A stretch of DNA of 64,000 nucleotides from Paenibacillus albicereus. GTDB taxonomy: Bacteria > Bacillota > Bacilli > Paenibacillales > Paenibacillaceae. Within the stretch, counting starts at the first letter, position 1; each line of letters begins with the position of its first letter. Shown one piece after another: positions 46,751 through 55,299 of this stretch. The position numbers and the translations under genes are program-made. The stretch covers positions 2,504,001-2,568,000 of the forward strand of contig NZ_CP051428.1 in assembly GCF_012676905.1 (NCBI RefSeq). Reading direction: 5' to 3'. The notes below the pieces were generated by a model, which had not been told where the DNA came from, made no database searches, and saw only the letters and a program-made list of their open reading frames with translations.

Positions 46751-46951
46751 ATGCTGCCTTATATCCTGGTCGCCCTGGTCATCCTGACCGCGATCGGCGC
46801 TACGCTCGCCGTCGGCTTCTCCCGCGAGAACCGGCAGGCCAATCCGGATTACGACCGTCAGCACGGAGGCCGCTGGGCGCGGCTGTCCTTGCTGTATATC
46901 CTTACCGCCGTGGTGAGCCTGGTCGCCCTGATTCTCGTCATCATCGATTGA
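46751..46951 (+). CDS. Small two-helix membrane protein, 66 aa
   Basis: Two hydrophobic helices (residues about 3-22 and 46-65) joined by a charged loop FSRENRQANPDYDRQHGGRWAR. No known family. ATG 46751 has GAGGGGG about 11 nt upstream, and a -10-like TATACT lies at about 46702. Own terminator follows. Confidence 0.6.
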   Translation: MLPYILVALVILTAIGATLAVGFSRENRQANPDYDRQHGGRWARLSLLYILTAVVSLVALILVIID

Positions 46952-46963
46952 TGCTTTCCGCCG

Positions 46964-46997
46964 AAGTCCCGTCCGCCGCCTGCGGACGGGACTTTTG
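46964..46997 (+). terminator. Terminator of the small membrane protein gene
   Basis: AAGTCCCGTCCGC with its complement, 13 bp, and four T after the stem. Confidence 0.85.
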
Positions 46998-47019
46998 TGC
47001 ATCCAGACGAGCGGGGGTA

Positions 47020-47028
47020 TGGTATAAT
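47020..47028 (+). promoter_or_regulatory. Extended -10 promoter of the XpaC-like/VWA/TelA operon
   Basis: TGGTATAAT (47020-47028). No clear -35. A leader of about 150 nt follows to the TTG at 47185; nothing else was recognised in it. Confidence 0.5.
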
Positions 47029-47184
47029 TTTCATGAAATGGCGCAACGGCTTCGATTTGGAAGATGGAGCTTGTCCAGGAATTCCGCCCCTCTGCAACCA
47101 TTCCTCGGGATGCGCCGTAGGAAGAGAACCTTCACGGCTTCGTCGTAAACGATTTTATTTCATCGCAGGCAGGAGGTCGAACCA

Positions 47185-47913
47185 TTGGCCGGAACCAAGC
47201 TCGCTCGGGCTTTTGCCCTCACCCTCGGCGTGGCCGCCGCCAACGTCGCGGTCTTTTCTCCCGGCTTGATGAACATCCGCTTCGGGGGCTCCGCCTTCTC
47301 CTCCGCCCTCGGAGCGGCCGTTCTGGCTGCCAGCGCGCTCGCGCTTCTATACGGAGCCTATTCCTTCCTTCAACGTCCCCCCTTGCCGCCGCTTCCAGCC
47401 AAGCTGGAGACGCCGGAGCATTTGGCCGCGGCGCTCGGCGCCTTCCGCCGCGTCCGGACCGTCGAAGCCGAGCTGGAGCTCGCGCTGGAGCAGCTCGACC
47501 GGATGGAGAAGCGCAAGCAATCGCTTCACCGCCTGCTCGCGCAGCGGTTCCAGCCCGATGAGCTGAGCTACCGCAAGTTCAGCGGCGTCATCCTGGAGGT
47601 GGAGGAGCTGTTCCGCCGCAATCTCCGGGCGATGCTCGGCCGGCTCTCGGTCTACGAGCAGACGGAGGCGGAGCTGAAGTCCGGCAGCCGCTCGCTCTCC
47701 CGCGACCTGCAGCAGCGCAGGCTCGAGCTGATCCGCGAGCAGCATGAGCATCTCAAGGCGACGCTCGGCCACAACGAGGAGATTCTGCTCAAGCTGAACC
47801 AGCTGCTGCTCGAGCTCACCCGTCTGGACCAGCAGAGCCCCGCCCGGGTCGACGAGCTGCCGGGCATGCAGGAGCTGGACGCCTTGATCCGCTCGACCAA
47901 ATACTACGCATAA
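47185..47913 (+). CDS. Membrane-anchored coiled-coil protein, XpaC-like
   Basis: 242 aa. Two membrane helices in the first 62 residues, then an almost entirely helical coiled coil (AEELELALEQLDRMEKRK... to LLKLNQLLLELTRLDQQ) in the cytoplasm or outside. The family is suggested by position: in B. subtilis xpaC precedes the TelA-family gene yaaN. Sequence similarity to XpaC itself is not certain. TTG 47185 has GGAGG at 8 nt. 13 bp before the VWA gene. Confidence 0.6.
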   Translation: MAGTKLARAFALTLGVAAANVAVFSPGLMNIRFGGSAFSSALGAAVLAASALALLYGAYSFLQRPPLPPLPAKLETPEHLAAALGAFRRVRTVEAELELALEQLDRMEKRKQSLHRLLAQRFQPDELSYRKFSGVILEVEELFRRNLRAMLGRLSVYEQTEAELKSGSRSLSRDLQQRRLELIREQHEHLKATLGHNEEILLKLNQLLLELTRLDQQSPARVDELPGMQELDALIRSTKYYA

Positions 47914-47926
47914 GGGGGCGCCCGCC

Positions 47927-49612
47927 TTGAAAAAAGGCCGTTTCGCATTCGTATCCATCGTCCTCATCCTCGCCGTGTTCGCGCTCGTGTACTACGGCAT
48001 CCAGTTCACCTCCAATCTCGGCAAGACCGATCAGCAGGTGAGCGCCGAGGACGCCGCTTCGAGGCTCGCCAAGCTGTACGGCAAGCTCGGCGTGACGACC
48101 GAGGCGCCGGTCAAAGGGCAGATCGACCTCGATCCGGTCGATGTCGCCGCCTCGCTGCCGGACATCTCGAAGTTCCCGATCGCGGTGGAGCATACGACCG
48201 ACACGTTCCTGGAGCTGTTCTCCTCCACCGAAAAAGCGGGCAGCGGCGTGGACGGCTGGCTGACGGAGGTCGGCGAAGCGTTCAACCAGGCCGGCATCCA
48301 GGCTGGCGGCAAGCCGGCATCGGTGCAGATCCGCAACATCGCGTCCGGCACGGCTTCCGATTATATCCGCAGCGGCAAGCATGTGCCGGACGCCTTCACG
48401 CCGTCCAACGAGCTGTGGGGCGAGATGGTCAAGGCCAGCGGGGTCAAGACGGAGCTGATCGCGAAGCGGCTGGCCGGCAACGTGCCCGGCATCGTCATGG
48501 CGAAGGCCAAGTATGAGGAGATGGTGAGCGACTACGGGGCGGTCAACGTCAAGACCGTCACCGATGCGATCGCCGAGAACAAGCTGTCGATGGGCTATAC
48601 GGATCCTTTCGCCAGCTCGACGGGACTGAACTTCCTCCTGACCGCGCTCGATACGTTCGACAGCTCCGACCTGCTCAGCGAGACAGCCGTGCAAGGGTTC
48701 CAGAAGTTCCAAGCGAACGTGCCGTTCACGGCTTCGACGACGATCCAGATGCGGGAGGCGGCCAAGTCGGGCCGGCTGGATGCGTTCGTGCTGGAGTACC
48801 AGACGTTCGTCAATGCGGACGACTTCAAGAGCGGCTACGTGTTCACGCCGTTCGGCGTCCGCCACGACAGCCCGCTCTATGCGCTCGGCGACATCGGGCC
48901 CGAGAAGCTGGAGATCGCGCGCAAGTTCGCCGAGTTCGCCCTCAGTCCGGCCCAGCAGCAGGCGGCGTCCGACAAAGGCTTTGGCGGCCAGGACGGCTAC
49001 CAGCCGGAGCTGCCTGCAGTCGACGGCGCGCAGCTTGCTGCCGCGCAGAAGCTGTGGAAAGAAAAGAAGAACGAAGCGAAGCCGATCGCGGCCGTATTCG
49101 TCACCGACGTCTCCGGAAGCATGGCCGGCGAGCCGCTGAACCGGCTGAAGGAGTCGCTGCTCAAGGGCCAGAAGTACCTCGGCAAGGACAACAGCATCGG
49201 GCTCGTCTCGTACTCCGACCGCGTCAGCATCCATCTGCCGATCGCCAAGTACGATACGAACCAGCAATCGATGTTCGTCGGCGCGGTCGACAGCCTGCAG
49301 GCAAGCGGCGGCACGGCGACATTCGACGGCATCCTGGCAGCGATCAAGCTGCTGGAGGACTACAAGCAGACCGAGCCGAGCGCGCGGCCGATCATCTTCG
49401 TGCTGAGCGACGGCGAGACGAACAAGGGCCACTCGCTCAAGGACATCCGGGACTTGATCGAAGCGTACCGGATTCCGATCTATACGATCGGCTACAACGC
49501 CAACATCAAGGCGCTCGAGAGCATTTCCGGCATCAACGAGGCGGCGAGCATCAACGCCGACACCGACGATGTCGTCTACAAGATCGGCAATCTGTTCAAC
49601 GTGCAGATGTAG
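47927..49612 (+). CDS. Solute-binding-like and VWA-domain membrane protein
   Basis: 561 aa. N-terminal membrane anchor (residues about 6-26), then a region of about 330 residues resembling a type II extracellular solute-binding protein (SDYIRSGKHVPDAFTPSNELW, GYVFTPFGVRHDSPLYALGDI), then a von Willebrand A domain with a complete metal site: DVSGSM near residue 393, the Thr in GGTATFDG, and LSDGETN. The protein should face outward. TTG 47927 has AGGGGG at 8 nt. VWA proteins accompany TelA/Ter stress systems, and a telA-like gene follows 54 bp later. Confidence 0.85.
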   Translation: MKKGRFAFVSIVLILAVFALVYYGIQFTSNLGKTDQQVSAEDAASRLAKLYGKLGVTTEAPVKGQIDLDPVDVAASLPDISKFPIAVEHTTDTFLELFSSTEKAGSGVDGWLTEVGEAFNQAGIQAGGKPASVQIRNIASGTASDYIRSGKHVPDAFTPSNELWGEMVKASGVKTELIAKRLAGNVPGIVMAKAKYEEMVSDYGAVNVKTVTDAIAENKLSMGYTDPFASSTGLNFLLTALDTFDSSDLLSETAVQGFQKFQANVPFTASTTIQMREAAKSGRLDAFVLEYQTFVNADDFKSGYVFTPFGVRHDSPLYALGDIGPEKLEIARKFAEFALSPAQQQAASDKGFGGQDGYQPELPAVDGAQLAAAQKLWKEKKNEAKPIAAVFVTDVSGSMAGEPLNRLKESLLKGQKYLGKDNSIGLVSYSDRVSIHLPIAKYDTNQQSMFVGAVDSLQASGGTATFDGILAAIKLLEDYKQTEPSARPIIFVLSDGETNKGHSLKDIRDLIEAYRIPIYTIGYNANIKALESISGINEAASINADTDDVVYKIGNLFNVQM

Positions 49613-49666
49613 ATGAATCCGCTGACCGGCGCTCCGCGCCGCTACCCCCTGGAGGAGGATGAACGC

Positions 49667-50806
49667 ATGGCGTTTTCCCTGGAAGTCCCGAGTCCCGAAG
49701 CGATCAAGACGGCGATCGAGCAGGAAGTGAAGCCGGTGCCGGAGGAAGTGAAGCAGCTGCAGGCGCAGGCCGAGTCCAACGTCTCCGCGATCATGGAGCT
49801 GGACCTGGACTCGCATGAGAAGCGCAAGGAAATTCTGCAGACGATCGATCAGTTCGGCATGGCGACGATGAAGACGTCGTCTGGCAAAAACGCGCTGTTG
49901 CAGGTGACGGTCGGCAGCCTCTCCAAAGCCGGCGACGAAGGCGGTCCGGTGGCGAAGGGACTCGCGGAGCTGCATGCGCAGCTCAAGGATCTCGATCCAA
50001 GCGCGGTCGACTTCGCCAAGACCGGGCTGCTCGGCAAGCTGTTCAACCCGCTGCGCGCGTACTTCCTCCGGTTCGAAAAAGCCGATGCGGTCATCGCCGA
50101 TATCGTCGAGTCGCTGAGCAAGGGCAAGACGACGCTCAAGAACGACAACACGACGCTCGAGATCGAGCAGGCGGCGCTGCGCGACCTGACGAAGCGGCTG
50201 CAGAAGGAGATCCAGCTCGGCCTGCTCATGGACGAATCGATCGAGAAGCAGGTCGAGGCGGCGAAGGCTCGCAACGAGGATCCGGACAAAATCCGCTTCA
50301 TCTCGGAGGAGGTGCTCTTCCCGATGCGGCAGCGGGTGATGGACCTGCAGCAGATGCTCGTCGTCAACCAGCAGGGCATCATGGCGATCGAGGTCGTCCG
50401 GCGCAACAACAAGGAGCTCATGCGCGGCGTCGACCGGGCGCAGAACGTCACCGTCTCCGCGCTGAAGATCGCGGTCATGGTCGCCGGCGCGCTGTATCAC
50501 CAGAAGATCGTGCTCAAGAAGATCGAGGTGCTCAACCAGACGACGAACAACCTGATCGCCGGCACGTCCCGCCTGCTGAACACGCAGGGAGCGGAAATCC
50601 ACAAGCAGGCGCTGGAGTCCAGCGTGTCGGTGGAGACGCTCAAGCAGGCGTTCGCAGACGTGCTCTCGGCGCTCGACTCCATCAGCGCCTACAAGCAGGA
50701 CGCGCTGCCCAAGCTGCGCGGCACGATCGAGGAGTTCCGCGAGCTGGCCGATACGGGCGAACGGCAGATCAGCCGCCTGGAGCGCGGCCATCAGCTGGGA
50801 CTGTAG
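49667..50806 (+). CDS. TelA-family toxic-anion-resistance protein
   Basis: 379 aa, cytoplasmic and mainly helical. Segments typical of TelA/YaaN: KLFNPLRAYFLRFEKADAVIADIVESLSKGK, NTTLEIEQAALRDLTKRLQKEIQLG, FPMRQRVMDLQQMLVVNQQGIMAIEVVRRNNKELMRGVDRAQNVTVSALKIAVMVAGALYHQK. Family members are linked to tellurite resistance and to phage, antibiotic and envelope stress. ATG 49667 has GGAGGAG upstream; the in-frame ATG at 49613 is right after the VWA stop and has none. Third gene of the operon, followed by a terminator. Confidence 0.93.
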   Translation: MAFSLEVPSPEAIKTAIEQEVKPVPEEVKQLQAQAESNVSAIMELDLDSHEKRKEILQTIDQFGMATMKTSSGKNALLQVTVGSLSKAGDEGGPVAKGLAELHAQLKDLDPSAVDFAKTGLLGKLFNPLRAYFLRFEKADAVIADIVESLSKGKTTLKNDNTTLEIEQAALRDLTKRLQKEIQLGLLMDESIEKQVEAAKARNEDPDKIRFISEEVLFPMRQRVMDLQQMLVVNQQGIMAIEVVRRNNKELMRGVDRAQNVTVSALKIAVMVAGALYHQKIVLKKIEVLNQTTNNLIAGTSRLLNTQGAEIHKQALESSVSVETLKQAFADVLSALDSISAYKQDALPKLRGTIEEFRELADTGERQISRLERGHQLGL

Positions 50807-50825
50807 GACGGAGCCGGCTCTGTGC

Positions 50826-50857
50826 GCCGCCTTGCTTTCGGGCAGGGCGGCTTTTTT
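50826..50857 (+). terminator. Terminator of the TelA operon
   Basis: GCCGCC / GGCGGC with inner TGC/GCA pairing, then six T. Confidence 0.85.
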
Positions 50858-50932
50858 GCGCGAGTCGAGCAGCGTGACGCTGCAAGCCGCCTCGCTTGGG
50901 GGCGGGACGGCTTGCTTTTGCTGAGGACGGAC

Positions 50933-50966
50933 TAAAAAAGCATCCGGCTGCGGGCAGCCGGATGCT
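50933..50966 (-). terminator. Terminator of the LysM gene
   Basis: On the minus strand AGCATCCGGCTGC pairs with its complement around a 2-nt loop and six T follow. Confidence 0.9.
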
Positions 50967-50978
50967 GGGTCATTCTTG

Positions 50979-51797
50979 CTATTCCGCCGGCTTGGCCGGG
51001 ACGATGATCGAGTCTCCCGCCTTGAGGCCGGCTTCGGCGTCCAGGCCGTTTTTCTCGGCGATGAGCTCGGCATGCTTGCCGGTGCCGTAAAAGCGGACCG
51101 AGATGCGGTAGAACGTATCGCCGGGAAGGACGAGATAGGTCGCCGGAAGCTTGACCTTGGAATAGTCGATTTCGTTCGTCTCGGTCGGCGGGGAGCCGCT
51201 GCCGCCTGAGGATGGCTTCGACGATGCCGGCGGAAGCTTCAGCTTGTCCCCCGGCTTCATGTCGTTCACGAAGACGATGCCGTTCTTCTCCGCGATCAGC
51301 GAGACGTAGTCTTTGGAGCCGTACTGCGCGACCGAGATGGACGTCAGCGTATCGCCCTCCTGGACGATGTAGGTGCGGGTCGAGGAAGCCCTCGGCTTCG
51401 GCGTAGGCTTCGCCGGTGCCGCCGAGGCTGCCGGCTTGTCCGTCGGCGCCGCATCCGGCGACGAGGAAGGCGAAGGCTCGGGCGCGCCTGCATCAGGGGC
51501 GGAGGAAGCGTCCGGCTCCTCGCTTGGAGCAAGGGACGGAAGCGGCGAAGCCGATGGCTCCGGCGATGGAGCGGCCGGCTCCGCGGAGCCGGCCGGGGAC
51601 GGCGGCGAGGAAGCGGTCGGCACGCCTGAGGCGAGCTTCTTGCCGTCATCGTCGAATGGATACATGACGAAGAAGAGAGCGAACAGCACGATGGCCAGCC
51701 CGCCGGCCGCCAGTACGCCGTTGATGACGGTCGTGTTTTTCTTTTTTTTCCGCTCCGATCGGGATCGGAAGCCGGTTTCAGGCATGTCGGATGGCAT
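50979..51797 (-). CDS. Membrane-anchored protein with two LysM domains
   Basis: 272 aa. A basic cytoplasmic N-terminus (RSRSERKKKKN), one membrane helix (residues about 25-45), then a long Pro/Ala/Ser/Glu-rich linker and two LysM repeats: TYIVQEGDTLTSISVAQYGSKDY... and TYLVLPGDTFYRISVRFYG.... The type II topology puts the LysM pair in the wall, binding peptidoglycan. No catalytic domain is present. ATG 51797 has AAGGAGG at 5 nt; the next ATG at 51785 is too far from it. Confidence 0.85.
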   Translation of the reverse strand: MPSDMPETGFRSRSERKKKKNTTVINGVLAAGGLAIVLFALFFVMYPFDDDGKKLASGVPTASSPPSPAGSAEPAAPSPEPSASPLPSLAPSEEPDASSAPDAGAPEPSPSSSPDAAPTDKPAASAAPAKPTPKPRASSTRTYIVQEGDTLTSISVAQYGSKDYVSLIAEKNGIVFVNDMKPGDKLKLPPASSKPSSGGSGSPPTETNEIDYSKVKLPATYLVLPGDTFYRISVRFYGTGKHAELIAEKNGLDAEAGLKAGDSIIVPAKPAE

Positions 51798-52012
51798 AGG
51801 GACCTCCTTGCGAACGATTGCGATTCATAGAACCAGTTTACCCTAGAATGAAGGCGACGTAGAGAATAGAGTCGAAAATCAGGTCCTTCGGACTAGAGCT
51901 GATCTAGCCCTGTCCGATCATGCAGACGATCGCTCGATTGGCGGTGCCTCGCTGGCGGGTATGAAAAAGATAAACGACAAGAAGCGGCTAGACCGCGAAG
52001 GAGGAGCTGGCT

Positions 52013-52744
52013 ATGGGAGCATCGGAATTCGAGCAGGCGAGAGAGGCGGAAAAAGACTATCACGAGAAGCTCTACGAAGAGCGGGACATTCTGGAGCCGG
52101 GAAGCTGGATGTCGAAACCGCTCCCGTTCGCCATGGAGCTGCTGGAGAAGCTGCTGGCCGACCATCCGAGTCCGGTCGTGCTCGATCTGGGCAGCGGGCC
52201 GGGCCGCAACGCCATCCCGATCGCTCAGAGGCTGCAGGAGGCGGGGAACGGCCGCATCGTCGGGACCGACTTGCTGGAGCAGGCCGTGGAAAAGCTGAAG
52301 GAAAACGCCGCTAAATTCGGCGTAGAGGATCGCGTGCAGGCGATCCAGGCGGATGTCGAGCAGGAGGCTTTCGAGGCCGAGACGTATGACTATGTGCTCG
52401 CCTGCGGCTGTCTGGAACATGTATCGTCCGAGGACGCGCTTCTACGGGTCATCCGCAAGCTGCAGGAAGCGACCCGGCCGGGCGGCATGCACGGCTTGTC
52501 GATGAATACGGATCTGCGCGAGACGGTCGTAGAAACCGGAGAGGAGCTGCCTCCGCAGATCGAGCTCAAGCTGTCGGAGGATCAGACGCGTGCCTTGCTG
52601 GAGCAGGCGTACGAAGGCTGGGAGGTGCTCCTGCGTTCCGGGCATGAGGTCGAGATCGAGGAGGACAAGTACGATGAGCCGACGGAGTTCAAGGCCCGCA
52701 ACGTCGTGTTCGCCGCCCGCAAGCCTTGTTCCATCCATCGGTGA
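52013..52744 (+). CDS. SAM-dependent methyltransferase
   Basis: 243 aa class I methyltransferase. Motif I VLDLGSGPGRNAIPIA near residue 60, acidic motif II VGTDLLEQAVEKLKENAAKFGV, then AIQADVEQEAF and YDYVLACGCLEHV. Broadly similar to TehB-type tellurite methyltransferases and UbiE-like enzymes; the substrate cannot be assigned. The TelA operon lies 1.2 kb upstream, which is weak support for a tellurite link. ATG 52013 has AAGGAGG at 8-9 nt. Confidence 0.75.
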   Translation: MGASEFEQAREAEKDYHEKLYEERDILEPGSWMSKPLPFAMELLEKLLADHPSPVVLDLGSGPGRNAIPIAQRLQEAGNGRIVGTDLLEQAVEKLKENAAKFGVEDRVQAIQADVEQEAFEAETYDYVLACGCLEHVSSEDALLRVIRKLQEATRPGGMHGLSMNTDLRETVVETGEELPPQIELKLSEDQTRALLEQAYEGWEVLLRSGHEVEIEEDKYDEPTEFKARNVVFAARKPCSIHR

Positions 52745-52878
52745 CGAAACGGACTTCGCCCTGTGTCCAACGAATGGATCGTGCGCCATTCAGGTGTAGA
52801 TGATGAAACCTTGTCCACCTGTATGTGCTAATCTGTTCCTGATAAATCAAAGTTTGGATAAAGAGAGGAAATGATTCG

Positions 52879-53307
52879 TTGGCCAATATCGAGCATCTGC
52901 AAACGATTCGTGTTCCAGCTTCTGCAGTGTACGAAGCACTGACCACAGCAAAAGGACTCTCGGAAGTATGGACAGATGAACTTATCGTCACGAATGAGAT
53001 CGGAAGCGTAATGGAGTTTCTATTCGGCGGCAAGGGCTTGACAAAGATGCGAGTGGAAGAACTCGTTATGGATACAAAGGTGATCTGGCAATGCGTGGAT
53101 TCAGATCCAGAATGGATCGGCACGACGATTTCATTCGAATTGGAGGAGAAGAACGGGAAAACGACCGTTCTTCTTCGCCAGTTGAATTGGAAAGAGGTAA
53201 CGGCATTCTACCGCGCATGCAATTATAATTGGGCGATGTTTTTGTACAGCCTGAAGCTGTATTGCGAAGAAGGCGAAGGGCTTCCATATCAGAAACGGAA
53301 GTTCTGA
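52879..53307 (+). CDS. SRPBCC/AHSA1-like protein
   Basis: 142 aa. The START-fold signature is clear: HLQTIRVPASAVYEALTTAKGLSEVWTDELI at the N-terminus, IGSVMEFLFGGKG in the middle, and a C-terminal helix NYNWAMFLYSLKLYCEEGEG. Such proteins bind hydrophobic ligands or Hsp90-like partners; the ligand is unknown. TTG 52879 follows GAGAGGAAATGATTCG. Its base composition is visibly lower in GC than the upstream genes, as is the DNA that follows, suggesting more recent acquisition. Confidence 0.75.
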   Translation: MANIEHLQTIRVPASAVYEALTTAKGLSEVWTDELIVTNEIGSVMEFLFGGKGLTKMRVEELVMDTKVIWQCVDSDPEWIGTTISFELEEKNGKTTVLLRQLNWKEVTAFYRACNYNWAMFLYSLKLYCEEGEGLPYQKRKF

Positions 53308-53371
53308 AGGCGATGTCGGTTATCGGCAATGAGTCGATTTGCAACGAATTGCATATACTTCTTCACAAAAC

Positions 53372-53390
53372 TCGTATTTTGTACATATGT
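53372..53390 (+). repeat. 19-bp direct repeat, left copy
   Basis: TCGTATTTTGTACATATGT, identical to 54283-54301 and in the same orientation; the pair brackets the AT-rich gene at 53438-54127. Confidence 0.8.
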
Positions 53391-53437
53391 GTGGAATTCG
53401 ATGCAATCCATGGCTTGGCGGCTTCATCCTTCTAAAG

Positions 53438-54127
53438 TTATTGGTTATTCACATGTTCAATAAATGAATCTACCAGACAATGTGGACTTTCTTGAGTTGA
53501 ACTCAATTGAGGAACAAACAACGTTCCGATAAAAAATTTATGTCCAGTTAATTCAACAATTCTTGGCCTTCCTTCAGCATCTGTCCCTACAATTTTTAAT
53601 CCTGTTTCATTAATTGGCGCTTCAAATTCCGGGTTTAGGCCATAACTACATCGGAATTGTTCGATTGCAGTTGGTTCTCGGTAAATGTTGGAGATCAATG
53701 AAGGGCTCTTTATAAAAACCTTACCTGTTTGACCCACCAATGAACAAGTCAGTTTACTGATAACTCGTTTAGAAGCATCCGGATTTAATTCTTCGTGATC
53801 AGCTTCTTCAATCATTAATTTATTTTTGGCATACTCCAGAATTATATTTTGAAATCCACCGCAAGTGCCTATTAACGGGACATTATGTTCGCGGGCATAC
53901 CTAATAATTTGTAATACTCCACCAACAGATTCGGGGATGCCTGGGGCTATCCAAAATCCTTTGTAAGACTTTTTAATGGTTTCAAATTGTTCAGGAATTG
54001 ACGCTGTTGGAATCCATTCATAGACAATCTGAGCCCTACATTTTTTAATGGAATGGTTTATTGCATCATTCGTGGCTTGCTGCGAAAGGTAAATCGAATT
54101 AAAATCACCAATAATGCCGATCCTCAA
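53438..54127 (-). CDS. Glutamine-amidotransferase-like protein, CTP-synthase type
   Basis: 229 aa. N-terminal MRIGIIGDFNS and the nucleophile elbow PLIGTCGGFQNIILEYA match the class I amidotransferase domain of the CTP-synthase group, with the nucleophile Cys. The C-terminal His-Glu pair usually in FHPE is replaced by FVPQ (IGTLFVPQLSS), so the triad appears broken and glutaminase activity is doubtful. TTG 54127 has AAGGGGGG at 6 nt. Markedly AT-richer than the rest of the window and bounded by exact 19-bp direct repeats, so it looks acquired. Ligand-binding or another hydrolase activity is possible. Confidence 0.75.
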   Translation of the reverse strand: MRIGIIGDFNSIYLSQQATNDAINHSIKKCRAQIVYEWIPTASIPEQFETIKKSYKGFWIAPGIPESVGGVLQIIRYAREHNVPLIGTCGGFQNIILEYAKNKLMIEEADHEELNPDASKRVISKLTCSLVGQTGKVFIKSPSLISNIYREPTAIEQFRCSYGLNPEFEAPINETGLKIVGTDAEGRPRIVELTGHKFFIGTLFVPQLSSTQESPHCLVDSFIEHVNNQ

Positions 54128-54282
54128 CGATATCCCCCCTTAAACTAAAATCCACAAATCATGATAGCACGGCCAGAAAATTTTTCCAAGATAGTGATTC
54201 CCTCTGATTTATCATCCCAATAGTCCATTCTGGACTTGTAGCAGCTTTTGTACCTGAACCGATCGTATGAATTGCGTTTATA

Positions 54283-54301
54283 TCGTATTTTGTACATATG
54301 T
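54283..54301 (+). repeat. 19-bp direct repeat, right copy
   Basis: TCGTATTTTGTACATATGT, identical to the left copy at 53372-53390. Its last part forms a small palindrome GTACATATGTAC. Confidence 0.8.
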
Positions 54302-54304
54302 ACG

Positions 54305-54347
54305 AAAAAAGGAATGAAGCAGAACCTCTTCTGCTTCATTCCTTTTT
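54305..54347. terminator. Bidirectional-looking terminator next to fda
   Basis: AAAAAAGGAATGAAGCAGAA with its complement ending CATTCCTTTTT. It ends the aldolase gene on the minus strand. Confidence 0.9.
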
Positions 54348-54349
54348 GT

Positions 54350-55237
54350 CTAATTCACAGACGCGTCATAGATGGATTCAATATTCCGTCCAAGAATGGC
54401 ATCGAACTGTTCCGGAGTCTGCTCCGCCGACAATCCTTCTGCGAGCGCACGCGAAAAGCTGGCGATGAGACCTTGATTTCGAGCTAAGCGCTCGTTTGCT
54501 TCCTGCAAGCTGTATCCGCCTGACAGAGCCAGAACTCGAACGACTTGCGGATTCTTCGTTAGCTCGAAATAAAAATCGTCGACGCTCGGTATGGACAGCT
54601 TCAACAGAATGTTCGACTCCGGGCTGAGCCTAGTCAAACGGTCTTGAAGCATTTCCAGAAGCCATTTCTCGGACTCGGCTTTGTCCTTGCTGAAAATATC
54701 GATCTCTGGTTCCACAATGGGAACAAGACCTGCCTCTATGATCTGTTCCGCCAGCTCGAACTGCTGATCCACCACGCCCCGAATTCCGGCTTTATTCGCT
54801 TCTTTGATGACCGATCGCATTTTCGTTCCGAAGATATGCTTATCCCTTGCTCGAGCCAGACGCTCGTCCAAGGCAGCAATAGGCTTCATGCGCTGCACCC
54901 CGTCTCGGAGCTCTGCTAGGCCGTCATCGATTTTCAGGAAGGGCACGACGCCTTTATTCTCCCAGAGATAGTCGGCTGTATCCAGACCTTCCGTCTTCCG
55001 ATGGATCGTATTCTCGAATAGGATCGCACCTAAGATATGCTTGGAATCAAAAGCGGCCGAAGTCAAAATGCGCTTCCTCATCTCGTGGACTAAAACGTAC
55101 ATTTCCTCATCATTCGAATAGCTGGATGCGGAAACTCCATATTCCTTCAGCGCGTTCGGAGTGCTGCCCCCGCTCTGATCCAAGGCGGCGATAAATCCTT
55201 TTCCTGTGCGGATGCGTTCCATCTGCTTCGTCTTCAT
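54350..55237 (-). CDS. fda: Fructose-bisphosphate aldolase, class I
   Basis: 295 aa, the usual length of the Schiff-base type found in staphylococci. Conserved parts: GFIAALDQSGGSTPNALKEYG at the start, ILGAILFENTIHR, GVVPFLKIDDGL, GLVPIVEPEIDI, the Schiff-base Lys in LLKLSIPS, and LALSGGYSLQEANERL. Cleaves fructose 1,6-bisphosphate in glycolysis. ATG 55237 has AAGGGG at about 9 nt. The -10 box and a G/C-tract palindrome lie just upstream. Next to a TetR gene; not in a glycolytic operon. Confidence 0.93.
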   Translation of the reverse strand: MKTKQMERIRTGKGFIAALDQSGGSTPNALKEYGVSASSYSNDEEMYVLVHEMRKRILTSAAFDSKHILGAILFENTIHRKTEGLDTADYLWENKGVVPFLKIDDGLAELRDGVQRMKPIAALDERLARARDKHIFGTKMRSVIKEANKAGIRGVVDQQFELAEQIIEAGLVPIVEPEIDIFSKDKAESEKWLLEMLQDRLTRLSPESNILLKLSIPSVDDFYFELTKNPQVVRVLALSGGYSLQEANERLARNQGLIASFSRALAEGLSAEQTPEQFDAILGRNIESIYDASVN

Positions 55238-55270
55238 GATGTCTATCCCCTTCCCAAATGATCTCTTTCT

Positions 55271-55299
55271 ATTATAACCCCCCCAGGGGGATAAAGAAA
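55271..55299 (-). promoter_or_regulatory. fda promoter with G/C-tract palindrome
   Basis: On the minus strand: TTTCTT (55299-55294), 17-nt spacer, TATAAT (55276-55271). The spacer is almost filled by TATCCCCCTGGGGGGGTTA (55293-55275), a palindrome of the type bound by CsoR/FrmR-family repressors. Confidence 0.55.
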
